From positions 1 through 39,172 of the forward strand of contig JAAUOU010000038.1 of assembly GCA_012034765.1 (NCBI GenBank): a stretch of 39,172 nucleotides of DNA, written 5' to 3'. This document shows, piece by piece, positions 16,524 through 25,622 of this stretch (position 1 is its first letter; each line of letters begins with the position of its first letter). The notes under the pieces are model-generated. The model saw nothing but the letters and a program-made list of their open reading frames with translations, did no database searches and was not told where the DNA came from. The stretch comes from Pleurocapsaceae cyanobacterium CSU_1_1. Lineage in GTDB: Bacteria; Cyanobacteriota; Cyanobacteriia; Cyanobacteriales; Xenococcaceae. The position numbers and the translations under genes were made by a program.

Positions 16524-19142
16524 TCACTCTTCAAAAATATCGAGCTGTTCCAGCTTATTATCGTCAGCATTTTTCTTAGGCTGTACCTGCTCAATTCCTT
16601 TTCGTAAACCCAAGGCAATTTTACTGTGTTTTTCAATTTGTCCCATCACCTGTCTAGCTCTAGATATCACCGAAGTAGGTAAACCCGCCAGTCTTCCTGC
16701 TTCAATACCGTAGGATTTGCTAGCACCACCTGCACATACCTGATGGAGAAAGATAATTTTGTCGGCCATTTCTTTGACGGTTACCTGGTAGTTAGCTACA
16801 TTAGTCAAGATCGAAGCCAGTTCATTTAATTCATGATAGTGAGTGGCAAAAATAGTGCGTCCCTGAATATCTGTAGCCAAATATTCCGCTACAGCCCAAG
16901 CTATAGAAAGCCCGTCAAAAGTGGCAGTCCCTCGACCAATTTCATCTAGGAGAATCAGCGATTGAGGCGTAGCATGATTGAGGATATTCGCGGTTTCGTT
17001 CATCTCCACCATAAAGGTAGATTGTCCAGTGGCAAGATCGTCTACTGCACCTACGCGGGTAAAAATGCGATCGCAAATTGCCAATCTCGCCTCTGTAGCT
17101 GGAACAAAACTCCCAATTTGAGCAATTAACTGAATCAAACCAATCTGCCGTAAATAACAGCTTTTACCACTAGCATTTGGCCCAGTTAAAATAATCAAAT
17201 CTGGGTATAATTCGCCCATTTGCGCGGAATTTGGTACAAAAAAACCTTCTCCTAAAGACTGCTCGACTACAGGATGCCTACCTTCAATAATATCAATTTC
17301 TCGCCCCTGAATCATTTCTGGACAGCAATAGTTTTGATAGACAGCGATTTCTGCTAATCCTGCTAAAACATCGATCGCCGCGACAGCTTTTGAGATACTC
17401 CGAATTTCTTGGGCTTTTTCGGCAACAGTAACTCTTAATTCGCTAAAAATATCGTATTCGAGGTTGCTTAAATCATCTTTCGCCGTTAATATTCTCGTTT
17501 CGCGTTCTTTTAACTCCGAGGTAATATACCTTTCTTCATTTGTTAAAGTCTGCTTACGTTGATAGTTATCAGGAGCTTGACTAGCTTTAGAACGAGGCAT
17601 ACTAATGTAGTAGCCAAAGGTTTTGTTATATCCCACCTTAATATTAGCTACGCCGACTCTTTCTCTTTCTGTTACCTCCAGATTTGTCAGCCACTGCTTA
17701 TCGTCTTCTAATCGCTGGCGAATCTCATCTAGTCGAGTATCAACACCGTCTTTAATTATCCCTCCTTCCTTAAGTAACAGAGGGGGAGACTCTACCAAAC
17801 GCTCGGTGACATATATCCCCAACTGTTCCAACTCAGGGGGAATCTTATGCAGAGCTTTAAGAAAGGGTGCGTTGCCATAGGAAGCGATCGCCGATAAGTC
17901 AGTTAATTTGATTAGAGATTCTGCTAAGGCAAGTAAATCCCGTGCATTTGCCGTACCAGAACCCACTCTGCCCGATAATCTTTCAATGTCATATATTTTA
18001 CGCAGCATTGAGCGTAAATCCTGGCGCATTGAAGTATTAGCTACTAGCTCTTTAATCGTATCTTGTCTGGCGGCAATTCCTTTTAAATCGACCAATGGTT
18101 GCAATACCCAGCGTCGTAAGGCTCTACCCCCCATTGCTGTACTAGTGCGATCTAATGCCCAGAGTAGCGAACCGTGAAATATGCCGTCTCGTATGGTTTG
18201 AGTAATTTCTAAATTGCGCCGAGTCTGATGATCGAGAATCAAATAGTCTGCCAGACTATAGGTACGTAGGGGTTGTAATGGCACTTGATAAGCTTTTTGC
18301 GTATCTTCCACATATTCCAATAAACCTCCTGCTGCCCGAACTCCTAAAGGAATATCCCCACAACCCATCCCTTCTAAAGAACTTACCTCAAAAGTATCCT
18401 TAAGTCTTTGACTGGCTTCAACTAGAGTAAAAGGTTGTTGCGATCGCAAGGAATAGCAAAAGCTATCGGGTAAATAATCGGCTAAATACTCAGATTTTTC
18501 TCCAGGACGGAGTAAACCATTAACATCTGGCGCATTTGCTGGAATTAAGACTTCAGAAGGCTGTAAACGAAGTAATTCCAAAGTTAAAGAGCTAAGTTCA
18601 CTAGACTGGGTTGTCAAAAATTCGCCTGTAGAGATATCGGCATAAGCCAATCCCCAATGCTCCCCAGCCACGACAATAGCAGCCAAAAAATTATTCTGAC
18701 GAGAACGAAGCATCCCATCATCAGTTAAAGTACCAGGGGTAAGCAGTTTCTGAATTTCTCTTTTGACTAAGTTGCGTTTTTCCGCACTAGCAGTAGCAGC
18801 ATCCTCAACCTGATCGCAGATTGCCACTGCATAGCCTTTTTCCACCAGCATCGTACTGTAGCGCTCTAAAGCATGGTGTGGCACACCAGTCATCGCCACT
18901 CGCCCTAATTCCTTACCTCCCTCTTTACTCGTTTGCACCAGTTCGAGTTCTCTAGCGATGGTAACAGCATCCTGAAAAAAGCATTCAAAAAAATCCCCTA
19001 CCCGATATAGCAGCAGCGCATTAGGATATTGTTCTTTCACCTCCACATAATGTTGATACATCGGCGAAAGCTTGGACTTATCTATGTTGCGACAATCGGT
19101 AATGATGTTTTTATCTGTTTTATGATGCTTCTCAGATGACAT
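16524..19142 (-). CDS. mutS: DNA mismatch repair protein MutS
   Basis: Recognises mismatches and small loops and starts repair. The 872-residue protein is full length. The N-terminal mismatch-binding domain carries the Phe-x-Glu motif in GDFFECF. The core and clamp domains follow, and the C-terminal ATPase has Walker A GPNASGKS, Walker [17 protein letters not shown] and the [11 protein letters not shown] switch. The extreme C-terminus ([18 protein letters not shown]) is a typical disordered tail. The ATG at 19142 gives an extra N-terminal stretch of about 25 residues before [14 protein letters not shown], and no clear ribosome site is seen. The diguanylate cyclase lies 84 bases downstream in the same direction. 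Confidence is very high. Confidence 0.97.
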   Translation of the reverse strand: MSSEKHHKTDKNIITDCRNIDKSKLSPMYQHYVEVKEQYPNALLLYRVGDFFECFFQDAVTIARELELVQTSKEGGKELGRVAMTGVPHHALERYSTMLVEKGYAVAICDQVEDAATASAEKRNLVKREIQKLLTPGTLTDDGMLRSRQNNFLAAIVVAGEHWGLAYADISTGEFLTTQSSELSSLTLELLRLQPSEVLIPANAPDVNGLLRPGEKSEYLADYLPDSFCYSLRSQQPFTLVEASQRLKDTFEVSSLEGMGCGDIPLGVRAAGGLLEYVEDTQKAYQVPLQPLRTYSLADYLILDHQTRRNLEITQTIRDGIFHGSLLWALDRTSTAMGGRALRRWVLQPLVDLKGIAARQDTIKELVANTSMRQDLRSMLRKIYDIERLSGRVGSGTANARDLLALAESLIKLTDLSAIASYGNAPFLKALHKIPPELEQLGIYVTERLVESPPLLLKEGGIIKDGVDTRLDEIRQRLEDDKQWLTNLEVTERERVGVANIKVGYNKTFGYYISMPRSKASQAPDNYQRKQTLTNEERYITSELKERETRILTAKDDLSNLEYDIFSELRVTVAEKAQEIRSISKAVAAIDVLAGLAEIAVYQNYCCPEMIQGREIDIIEGRHPVVEQSLGEGFFVPNSAQMGELYPDLIILTGPNASGKSCYLRQIGLIQLIAQIGSFVPATEARLAICDRIFTRVGAVDDLATGQSTFMVEMNETANILNHATPQSLILLDEIGRGTATFDGLSIAWAVAEYLATDIQGRTIFATHYHELNELASILTNVANYQVTVKEMADKIIFLHQVCAGGASKSYGIEAGRLAGLPTSVISRARQVMGQIEKHSKIALGLRKGIEQVQPKKNADDNKLEQLDIFEE

Positions 19143-19321
19143 GAATTTCTATCAATCAGGATTTTTACTATTATGACTTTATCGCACCAGATTGACCTCT
19201 TCAAATGTAATCTCGATTTGCTTTAAGAGCGATCGCAATTAAAATTGATTTTGATTATTTTATTAAAATAGCTGTTGTAAGCATGAGTGGATTTAAAACA
19301 TTAGAAGTTACTGATGATTTG

Positions 19322-19756
19322 TCAGCTTTCTGGTAGCCAATTTTCCGCCAATACCAATTCTAGAGAATATGGACACGTTTCTGGGAACACCGAGATCTCT
19401 ATACTAGTTTGCCTAGCTGCTTGACGACGCGCCCGATGATAGCTTTCTTCCAGTTGCTCTGAAGGATAACTCCTTAGACTAGGACTATCTTCAATAGCTA
19501 ATTCAATTTGAGTACGCGCATCAGTAATAGAATCAAGCCAACTATCTGAGCGGCGCTGCGGTTGATACTGCCACTTGAGCAAATGCAGTAAAAGACGAAT
19601 TAGTTGACTGGTAATCCCTCGTCGTTCACTTTTGCCCAAGTCTTCAACCTCTTCAATCAAATTCGGCAGATCAATTTCATGCCAACGATGCTCCCGTAAC
19701 AGTTGGGCTGTTTGGCTAATCCACGAATTAAAATCTGTTAAATACTTCTCCCTCAT
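19322..19756 (-). CDS. DUF29 domain-containing protein
   Basis: A 144-residue protein of the DUF29 family, very common in cyanobacteria and of unknown function. Landmarks are YLTDFNSWISQTAQLLREHR, DLPNLIEEVEDLGKSERR, LLLHLLKWQYQP, and the ending FPETCPYSLELVLAENWLPE. The fold is predicted helical and cytoplasmic. The ATG at 19756 is preferred because AGGA lies 6-7 bases before it; an in-frame start at 19780 would add eight residues. It has no apparent partner gene. Confidence 0.82.
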   Translation of the reverse strand: MREKYLTDFNSWISQTAQLLREHRWHEIDLPNLIEEVEDLGKSERRGITSQLIRLLLHLLKWQYQPQRRSDSWLDSITDARTQIELAIEDSPSLRSYPSEQLEESYHRARRQAARQTSIEISVFPETCPYSLELVLAENWLPES

Positions 19757-19958
19757 TTTTAATCCTGGTTCTAATAGCACTTATTACGTATTTGCAAAGC
19801 CTTTTGGCATTTCTCATAATAACGCTTAAACTCATAACCATTATTGAAAGTTGCAATTGTGCTAAAGCTACAAAAAGCTGTGTAACTCTATTTTAGGCGA
19901 TCGCTACACATGGTCATCTTCGTGAGCCAATACCAATCAAATCTAATATTATGTCGCG

Positions 19959-20186
19959 TCACGGAGATAGATTCTCACTTGCTTTTGCTCTAAGAGTAAT
20001 ATCTGGAATTAGGCTTCCAAGGACAGAAAGTTGGTCGTAGATTCTCTCAACAATTCGCCATTTTCCATCTTCTTCAAGAAATACTCGATTCAGAAGCTCA
20101 TGCACAGCGATGATGTCCCCTGGTTCGAGTGCTTTTGCTTCATCGTTACGAATTACTTCAAGTGGTAGATGAGTCTTTGAGTGCAT
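19959..20186 (-). CDS. Small hypothetical protein (75 residues)
   Basis: Not recognised. The reading frame begins with ATG and has a sensible residue mix: acidic and hydrophobic strands such as GDIIAVHELLNRVFLEEDGK, and WRIVERIYDQLSVLGSLIPD. No membrane segment, signal peptide or metal motif is seen. It is intergenic between DUF29 and the PRC-barrel gene, on the same strand as both. It could be a real small protein or an accessory-region remnant; codon use alone cannot decide. Confidence 0.45.
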   Translation of the reverse strand: MHSKTHLPLEVIRNDEAKALEPGDIIAVHELLNRVFLEEDGKWRIVERIYDQLSVLGSLIPDITLRAKASENLSP

Positions 20187-20224
20187 AAATCAAATGGGTT
20201 CTATAAATAGTCTCTAAGACCAAC

Positions 20225-20250
20225 AAAAAAGACGAGCTTTTACCCTCGCC
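20225..20250 (-). terminator. Rho-independent-type terminator downstream of the PRC-barrel gene
   Basis: On the minus strand, GGCGAG pairs with CTCGTC (one G-T pair) around an 8-base loop and is followed directly by six T residues. It lies about 135 bases after the PRC-barrel gene stop and before the small ORF at 19959-20186, so it probably ends that transcript. Confidence 0.6.
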
Positions 20251-20298
20251 TTCAATTTCTACTTACACGAGCGAATGGCAGTTCACCCCTTTACTTCT

Positions 20299-20325
20299 GT
20301 ACGGACGTTCATGAAACGTCCGTAC
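20299..20325. repeat. Perfect 11-bp palindrome, GTACGGACGTT arms
   Basis: Arms at 20299-20309 and 20315-20325 enclose the loop CATGA. It sits just before a heptamer tandem repeat and just after a decayed GCGAATGGCAGTTCACCC palindrome, making a small cluster of repeat elements in a 135-base gap. No factor can be assigned. Confidence 0.65.
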
Positions 20326-20326
20326 C

Positions 20327-20380
20327 TGACTTCTGACTTCTGACTTCTGACTTCTGACTTCTGACTTCTGACTTTTGACT
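20327..20380. repeat. Heptanucleotide tandem repeat (TGACTTC, 7 units plus a partial)
   Basis: Six perfect TGACTTC units are followed by TGACTTT and a partial TGACT, ending 5 bases before the PRC-barrel gene stop. This is an STRR-type repeat as known from cyanobacterial genomes. Copy number in such arrays often varies between strains. Confidence 0.85.
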
Positions 20381-20384
20381 CCGA

Positions 20385-21350
20385 TTACCCTGGCTCTTCT
20401 TCATATTCAGGAGATTTTTGCTTTTCAGGAATATTTACGGGAGGAGGATTATAAGCTTGTGGTTCAGTATCATCATCCCAGACATCATCATTGTTGACTT
20501 CCTCGTACTCATATTTTTTTACTGGAGGCGCTTCATATACTTTCGCTTCATAGACTTCCGACTCAGCATCTTCCCAATTATTCTCTTCGTAATCATCATC
20601 ATAAGGAATTGCTTCGGCTTGCTGTCTCATCGGCGGAGGTGCAGTACGGGACTCTTGCCATTCGTCTTCATCCCACCGTTCCTCCATTACAGGCTCTCTT
20701 GTATCTACAGTGGTCGAGATCGGCGTACGTAGAGGAGTGCCTGTGGGTAACTGGTTTTCTGCTTTTATAGTTTGAGGATAATAACCCACATCGTCTTTTT
20801 CCCAAGGAGGACGACCGATTCCCAAACGCTCTAACAGTCCCACGGAAATCTGCTCGATCCGCTCTTCCGAACCTTCAAAGACAATCAGGCGGTTAGGGCC
20901 GCTGCTGACAACTTCTTCGATGGATAGCTCATAGGTACTAATAAACTGCTCAGGAATTTGAGGAATGCCCAAAGAAGCAATCACAATAGAATTAACCGCA
21001 CCGTTTTCTGCATCAAACTGGAAATCTCTAACTTTACCTAGAGGCTCACCAGCTTCGGTAATAACCTCACAGTTGACTAACTTACTATAGATTTCAACAT
21101 CAATATCTTCAATGACGTTTTCATCTTCTACCAGAATTACGTCTCCAGTTTGACGAATACTATCAAGATACATATATTTGGGTATTCCAGAGACTGATAA
21201 GATGTTGTCTCGTAGTCCCAAAGCCACTATCTCTCTGCGGTCTATATCTACCAAGACCTCTTTTACCACTCCTAATCTTTTGCCAGTGTTACGGGCAATG
21301 ACCTGAGTGTTAATAAATTCAGAGCGTAAATGTATATTTTCAGTTGTCAT
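20385..21350 (-). CDS. PRC-barrel domain protein
   Basis: A 321-residue soluble protein with two consecutive PRC-barrel modules. The first, about 5-85, includes EFINTQVIARNTGKRLGVVK. The second, about 90-170, includes LVNCEVITEAGEPLGKVRDF. An acidic, low-complexity tail rich in Asp, Glu, Pro and Tyr (about 200-321) follows. PRC barrels also occur in RimM and photosynthetic reaction-centre H subunits. This cyanobacterial two-barrel group has no established reaction and is probably a scaffold or adaptor. The tail is likely disordered. Its stop lies next to the TGACTTC array and a terminator follows. The family call is good; the function is unknown. Confidence 0.8.
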   Translation of the reverse strand: MTTENIHLRSEFINTQVIARNTGKRLGVVKEVLVDIDRREIVALGLRDNILSVSGIPKYMYLDSIRQTGDVILVEDENVIEDIDVEIYSKLVNCEVITEAGEPLGKVRDFQFDAENGAVNSIVIASLGIPQIPEQFISTYELSIEEVVSSGPNRLIVFEGSEERIEQISVGLLERLGIGRPPWEKDDVGYYPQTIKAENQLPTGTPLRTPISTTVDTREPVMEERWDEDEWQESRTAPPPMRQQAEAIPYDDDYEENNWEDAESEVYEAKVYEAPPVKKYEYEEVNNDDVWDDDTEPQAYNPPPVNIPEKQKSPEYEEEPG

Positions 21351-21643
21351 GTTGCTGTTTGGTTAATGTAAGCTACTGCTTGCACCTGCTATTTATCTAG
21401 TATTTTTAAAATCAGTCTTTGTTTCAAAATGATGCCATAAAAGTTGTCAAGGCGATAATTTTATAGTTGTTATAGTTGGTGAAATTAGCACAGCGTGAGT
21501 TTGATAAATTCATTCTAGCTAATCCCTAAACATTTGCTTTATTGGAGCATGAATACTAACTTTTGGCAATGAAAAGTTATTCACTAACCCTAGTATGAAT
21601 TAGCTGCGTCCAAATTCATGAGTTTTTAGCTCAAATAACTGAG

Positions 21644-23447
21644 TTACAGTTTTGCTTCAATCCATTGTTTAACAATTTCGACAACTTCTGTCACTGGTAG
21701 ATCTTGAGATTCTTTAGTATCTCGTTTAACTACCTCTACTTTGCCCTCAGAGAGCGATCGCCCTGTGACCACGCGATAGGGAATACCCACTAGTTCGCTA
21801 TCCTTAAACTTAACTCCCGCTCTTTCTTTGCGGTCATCCAGCAAGACTTCAACTCCCGCCTGTTTAAATTCTTCATAAAGCTTTTCCCCCACCGCCATTT
21901 TTTCTTCATCAGCGATATTAGGTACGATCACGATTACATGATAAGGTGCGATCGCCACAGGCCAAATAATACCATCCTGGTCATAGGATTGTTCCACTGC
22001 TGCTTGAGCTAAACGGGATACCCCAATACCATAACAGCCCATCCAGAGGGGTTCTGTTTTACCCTGTTCGTTAGTAAAGTTTGCCCCCATCGCTTCGGAG
22101 TATTTGGTTCCAAGCTGGAAAATATGCCCTGCTTCAATCCCCCGCGCACTGCTCAGAATTTGACTCGGATCGTGAACAGCGCGATCGCCTTCTTTGGCTA
22201 ATTGAATATCTACTGTAAGTTTAGGCAGAATAAAATTATCTCCCCAGTTTGCCCCCACGACGTGATAACCGACTTCATTTGCCCCTGTGACAAAGTTTTT
22301 GGCATTGACTACGGTTTGATCGGCTAAACGCAAAAACTGCTGCGCCACATTTTTAGATGTGCTGATATAGTCGTCATGCAAATCAGGTGCGATATAGCCT
22401 AAAGGCAAGGGTTTTAGCTGCCCATTTTTTTTGTGCTGTGGCATCAGGTACATTGAGAGCAATAATTGTTTTAGCTTGGTACTGAGGGGCAAGTTTAGTT
22501 AATTCATTAGTTAGCTTGACTTCATTTACATCGCGATCGCCACGGATATTAATCAAGACTAAAACAGTCATGCCGTTATCGTAAATCACCTCGTATAAAA
22601 CATTTTTCACAATTATTGTGGGGGAACAGTTCAGCGTTTCGGCTAAAGTGGCGATCGTTTCCGTGTTGGGAGTGGCGAGCTTTTCATAGCTGCTAAAAGG
22701 CGACTCCGCCAGATCGGCAGGTAAGGATACTGCTTTTTCCGTATTGGCAGCATAATTACCATCTTCGGTATAGAGAATCTCATCTTCTCCCGCTTCTGCG
22801 AGGATCATAAACTCCTGAGATCCAGAACCGCCAATTGCTCCCGAATCCGCATCCACAGGACGAAACTCCAAACCACAACGGGTCATAATATTGCGATATG
22901 CCCGATCCATCGCCTGATAAGTTTCTTTTAAACTCGCCTCATCTGTATGGAAAGAATAGGCATCCTTCATAATAAATTCTCGCCCGCGCATCAAGCCAAA
23001 ACGAGGACGAATCTCATCCCGAAACTTAGTTTGAATCTGATATAAATTCAGCGGTAACTGACGATAAGAACGAATCGTTTCACGAGCAATGGTCGTAATA
23101 ATCTCTTCGTGAGTAGGGCCTAAACCCAATTCGCGATCGCTGCGATCGGTTAGGGAAAACATAATCCCTTCTGCCTTAGTGTAAGTATCCCACCGCCCTG
23201 ATTCCTGCCAGAGCTGTGATGGCTGTAGCTGGGGTAATAAGCATTCCTGCGCCCCCGTTGCATCCATCTCTTCTCGGACAATTTGAGATATCTTCTGTAA
23301 CACTCGCCACATCAAGGGCATATACGCATAGATCCCGCTACCGATACGGCGTATATAGCCTGCACGGAGTAATAACTGATGACTGGGTATTTCTGCCTCT
23401 GCTGGAGTTTCTCTCAGTGTCACAAACAGCATCTGGTTTAGTCGCAT
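21644..23447 (-). pseudogene. proS: Prolyl-tRNA synthetase, split by one frameshift in the editing-domain region
   Basis: Charges tRNA-Pro. It is normally essential, about 600 residues in this family. The N-terminal frame (23447 to 22383) has the class II motif 2 region [19 protein letters not shown] and the start of the inserted editing domain. The second frame (to 21644) resumes [11 protein letters not shown] and has motif 3 [14 protein letters not shown] plus the anticodon-binding domain. They join if one base is removed: either from AAAA at 22412-22415 (giving [14 protein letters not shown]) or from the A8 run at 22425-22432. AAGGAA before the ATG at 23447 supports the start. As both halves are well conserved, a sequencing error or slippage is more likely than loss. 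No second proS is in the window. Confidence 0.85.
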
Positions 23448-23605
23448 GGTTATTTCCTTCAGTAAGATTGCGGAATTTTTATTTTATCAGTCAGGTGATT
23501 AGTAATAACCATTTGATGAAGTTATGCCAAAAAATGCAGTGGCAGGCGATCGCGCAGCTAGTTCTTTAGGAGTCCTTTAGGGCATATAGCTAATAGCGGT
23601 TAGCT

Positions 23606-24310
23606 ATGATCATGCATATGGCCAAGCAAATAGTTATCAAAATACCAATCCAACAGCAAACTAGACAAGAAATAGCTTCCGCCCTCTGGGATAGGTATGG
23701 TGTTGATTATGTATTACTCGGCAGAATCTTGCAGGAAACTAAGACTAGTGAAAGCTGTGAAATTAAAATTTTTCCACAGACTGTTTACTTAGTCTCTAAT
23801 CAAGTAGGGTACAATGCCTGTCTCAAAATTGCTCGATTTACACAAGTCTTTGTACAGATTAGCGGTCTGGTGATTGAGGGTAGCCCACCATTGGCGATTA
23901 CCCGAAGGGTACGACGCTGCGCGATCGCTGTTGAGTCAGCGGGAATTACTCATGGAGCAGATAAGTGGCTATGTAATTACAATTCAGACGATGTTTTGGC
24001 GCTTTATCATCTGTTTGTGGGCTTAGTAGAAGGAGAAAATAGTTACTACTCCTGTGGAATGCATAATTTTGGCAAAGCTGATGCGGCAGTCGAAATTACG
24101 GAAGATCTTAACCTGGCTATTTATGTTTTGAATGTATTTAATTATTACCGCTTAACTCAGTCTCCCATACTGCAAGAAGGACATACCTTTCAACCTGATC
24201 TGGAAACTCCTAGGTATCAAATACGATGGCTCAAAGATGATGAACATGAAATGGATAGTCCGCAATTTAATCCTTATGGTAGATGGTGTCTAGATCGCAT
24301 TTTTGCCTGA
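23606..24310 (+). CDS. Hypothetical protein, possibly DUF4261-like
   Basis: A 234-residue protein that I do not firmly recognise. It has a soluble, mixed alpha/beta look. Landmarks are IVIKIPIQQQTRQEIASALW, VFVQISGLVIEGSPPLAITR, ITHGADKWLCN and SYYSCGMHNFGKADAAVEIT. The YSCGMHNFGKADAAVEI stretch weakly recalls DUF4261 proteins. No signal peptide or membrane segment is seen. Three in-frame ATG codons lie within the first five residues and none has a clear ribosome site, so the exact start is uncertain. It is divergent from proS, with a 160-base gap, and convergent with psbV. Confidence 0.6.
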   Translation: MIMHMAKQIVIKIPIQQQTRQEIASALWDRYGVDYVLLGRILQETKTSESCEIKIFPQTVYLVSNQVGYNACLKIARFTQVFVQISGLVIEGSPPLAITRRVRRCAIAVESAGITHGADKWLCNYNSDDVLALYHLFVGLVEGENSYYSCGMHNFGKADAAVEITEDLNLAIYVLNVFNYYRLTQSPILQEGHTFQPDLETPRYQIRWLKDDEHEMDSPQFNPYGRWCLDRIFA

Positions 24311-24405
24311 ACAAAAAAAGATAAGAAATTAAAGAACGTAATCTTTAAATCTCCTATCTAACTTATTTTTATGGTATCAACTCAATCTTTAAATAACTTT
24401 TAATT

Positions 24406-24897
24406 CTAGTTATAAACTTTACCGCCACCCCAAAGGATGCCGCGAATTTCAGGTTGAATTAAAATATGTCCCGCTACTGCCTCTAAATCTTCATCAGTCA
24501 GATTGCGCATCTTGGGATAAAGATCGGAGCGAGTAGTATTAGGGTGGAATTCATAGATATCTTTTTCCCCATCATAGGTAGTGGGATTTTTGAGATAGTC
24601 TACAATCCCTTCAACGTTATCTCTGGCGGGATAAGCTCCAGATAGAGCAGTCAAACCCAAGTTAACGTTAGGATTAGTTTTGGTCGCACCACCTTTATGA
24701 CAATAACTACAGCTATCAACAAACACTTTTTGCCCTTGTTTAACCTGCTTTAAACTTAAAGTCATTTTGTCCCCTTTGTCATTTAGGGGAACAGTACGAA
24801 TACTCTCATCAAGTTCCACTGCATTTACGCTACCAACATTAAATTGAATTACCAAAAATAAGGCAGCTACCGCAGCAAGTAAAAATTTTTTCAACAT
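24406..24897 (-). CDS. psbV: Cytochrome c550, extrinsic subunit of photosystem II
   Basis: A lumenal haem protein that stabilises the oxygen-evolving cluster. It is 163 residues long, with a 26-residue signal peptide (KKFLLAAVAALFLVIQF, cleavage after VNA). The mature protein starts VELDESIRTVPLN. The haem motif CSYCH is at residues 63-67. His118, which is His92 of the mature form in EFHPNTT, is the expected second axial ligand. The end LIQPEIRGILWGGGKVYN is typical. The ATG at 24897 is chosen because GAGGAG lies 4 bases before it and because the signal peptide begins there; the frame is open upstream but not conserved. Confidence is very high. Confidence 0.97.
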   Translation of the reverse strand: MLKKFLLAAVAALFLVIQFNVGSVNAVELDESIRTVPLNDKGDKMTLSLKQVKQGQKVFVDSCSYCHKGGATKTNPNVNLGLTALSGAYPARDNVEGIVDYLKNPTTYDGEKDIYEFHPNTTRSDLYPKMRNLTDEDLEAVAGHILIQPEIRGILWGGGKVYN

Positions 24898-25069
24898 TGT
24901 TCTCCTCAAAATTTGAATTTGATCGATGCTTAGGATAAACCTCTCCATCAAAGGATGGGATAGTCTCCAATTGGTTGCCATGGTCAGGTTTCCTGCCGAT
25001 TGCACCCATTGCATTCGGGTAGAAAACGAGAGGACTTGCCTGAGCCTTGGTCAAGGCATCAGCATCCAT
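24898..25069 (-). promoter_or_regulatory. Upstream region of psbV with a short overlapping reading frame
   Basis: A 272-base gap precedes psbV. On the minus strand an ATG at 25069, with GGAG nearby, opens a frame (MDADALTKAQASPLVFYPNA...) that runs into the psbV coding region in another frame. It looks unconserved, so it is either chance or a translated leader. A TATAAC box near 25110 (minus strand) could serve as a -10 element, placing the leader at about 200 bases. Only position supports a regulatory role. Confidence 0.25.
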
Positions 25070-25169
25070 AATCTCCAGCTATTTATTTTGACAGAATACT
25101 CAAAGGTTATAAAAAACAGTAAACAATCTTATCGCTCAGGATCAATGGGGAACATGAATCATGATTCCT

Positions 25170-25358
25170 TTAACCAGCTTCTGAATTAGTTTTAGCAGCC
25201 AGAATTTCCATGATTATTGCTTTAGCATCTTCGAGTGCTAAACAAGTGCGTTCGTTTTTATAGTTGATTTGAAAGCGATCGCAAAGTTCAAATACGGCTT
25301 GTTCTTCCAAGTCATATTCTGCTGCAATATCAGCAATTGATAGTTCTGCAAAGCCCAT
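25170..25358 (-). CDS. Small hypothetical protein (62 residues), likely conserved in cyanobacteria
   Basis: A short, acidic helical protein: ELSIADIAAEYDLEEQAVFELC, then DRFQINYKNERTCLALEDAK and AIIMEILAAK. The pattern of two helices resembles a small helix-turn-helix or translation-factor-like N-terminal module, and I recall similar short cyanobacterial proteins, but no function is known. It is transcribed in the same direction as psbV and lies 272 bases upstream of it. Start is ATG; no strong ribosome site is visible. Confidence 0.6.
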   Translation of the reverse strand: MGFAELSIADIAAEYDLEEQAVFELCDRFQINYKNERTCLALEDAKAIIMEILAAKTNSEAG

Positions 25359-25410
25359 AAGTACGGTCTATCTAAATCTTTTTAATGGAAGACTAAATGA
25401 TTAATAAATG

Positions 25411-25452
25411 GTCAGAGAGACCCCGCCGTAAGACGACGGGACTTCCTCTGAC
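25411..25452. repeat. Long imperfect hairpin, possible IS200/IS605-type end remnant
   Basis: Outer arms GTCAGAG (25411-25417) and CTCTGAC (25446-25452) are perfect. An inner GC-rich stem, CCCGCCGT against ACGACGGG with one mismatch, closes on a small loop. On the minus strand the order GTCCCGTCG...CGGCGGGGTC then TCTCTGAC resembles the subterminal hairpin at the right end of cyanobacterial IS200/IS605 (tnpB) elements. No transposase or tnpB frame is next to it, so it is at most a solo end or MITE-like relic. Confidence 0.4.
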
Positions 25453-25622
25453 TTCGTCATTGTTCAGTAATTATGTATTATACTAGGATTTCGTTTAAGC
25501 CGAGATGAGCAATAATACTCAGCAAGACCGTTTGCGCCCCAATAATAATAGATATCATCTCATTTAATAGACCCAACTGCGGGAAAAGTTTTTCGAGGCA
25601 AAGCAATACTTTACCTTTGCCG

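Noticed and set aside
20327-20380. Heptamer array as a CRISPR or satellite
   Set aside because: Units are contiguous 7-mers without spacers, which fits STRR repeats.
20418-20732. Plus-strand frame opposite the PRC-barrel tail
   Set aside because: It is the antisense of an acidic low-complexity region (giving Ile/Phe/Arg-rich sequence) and has no ribosome site.
23573-23587. Shared 15-mer TCCTTTAGGGCATAT at 23573-23587 and 33853-33867
   Set aside because: Real identity, but short and without flanking similarity that I can see; probably a piece of a dispersed palindromic repeat.
24839-25069. 76-residue frame overlapping the psbV start as an independent gene
   Set aside because: Its second half is psbV signal-peptide DNA in another register and the first half is not recognisable; kept only as a possible leader.
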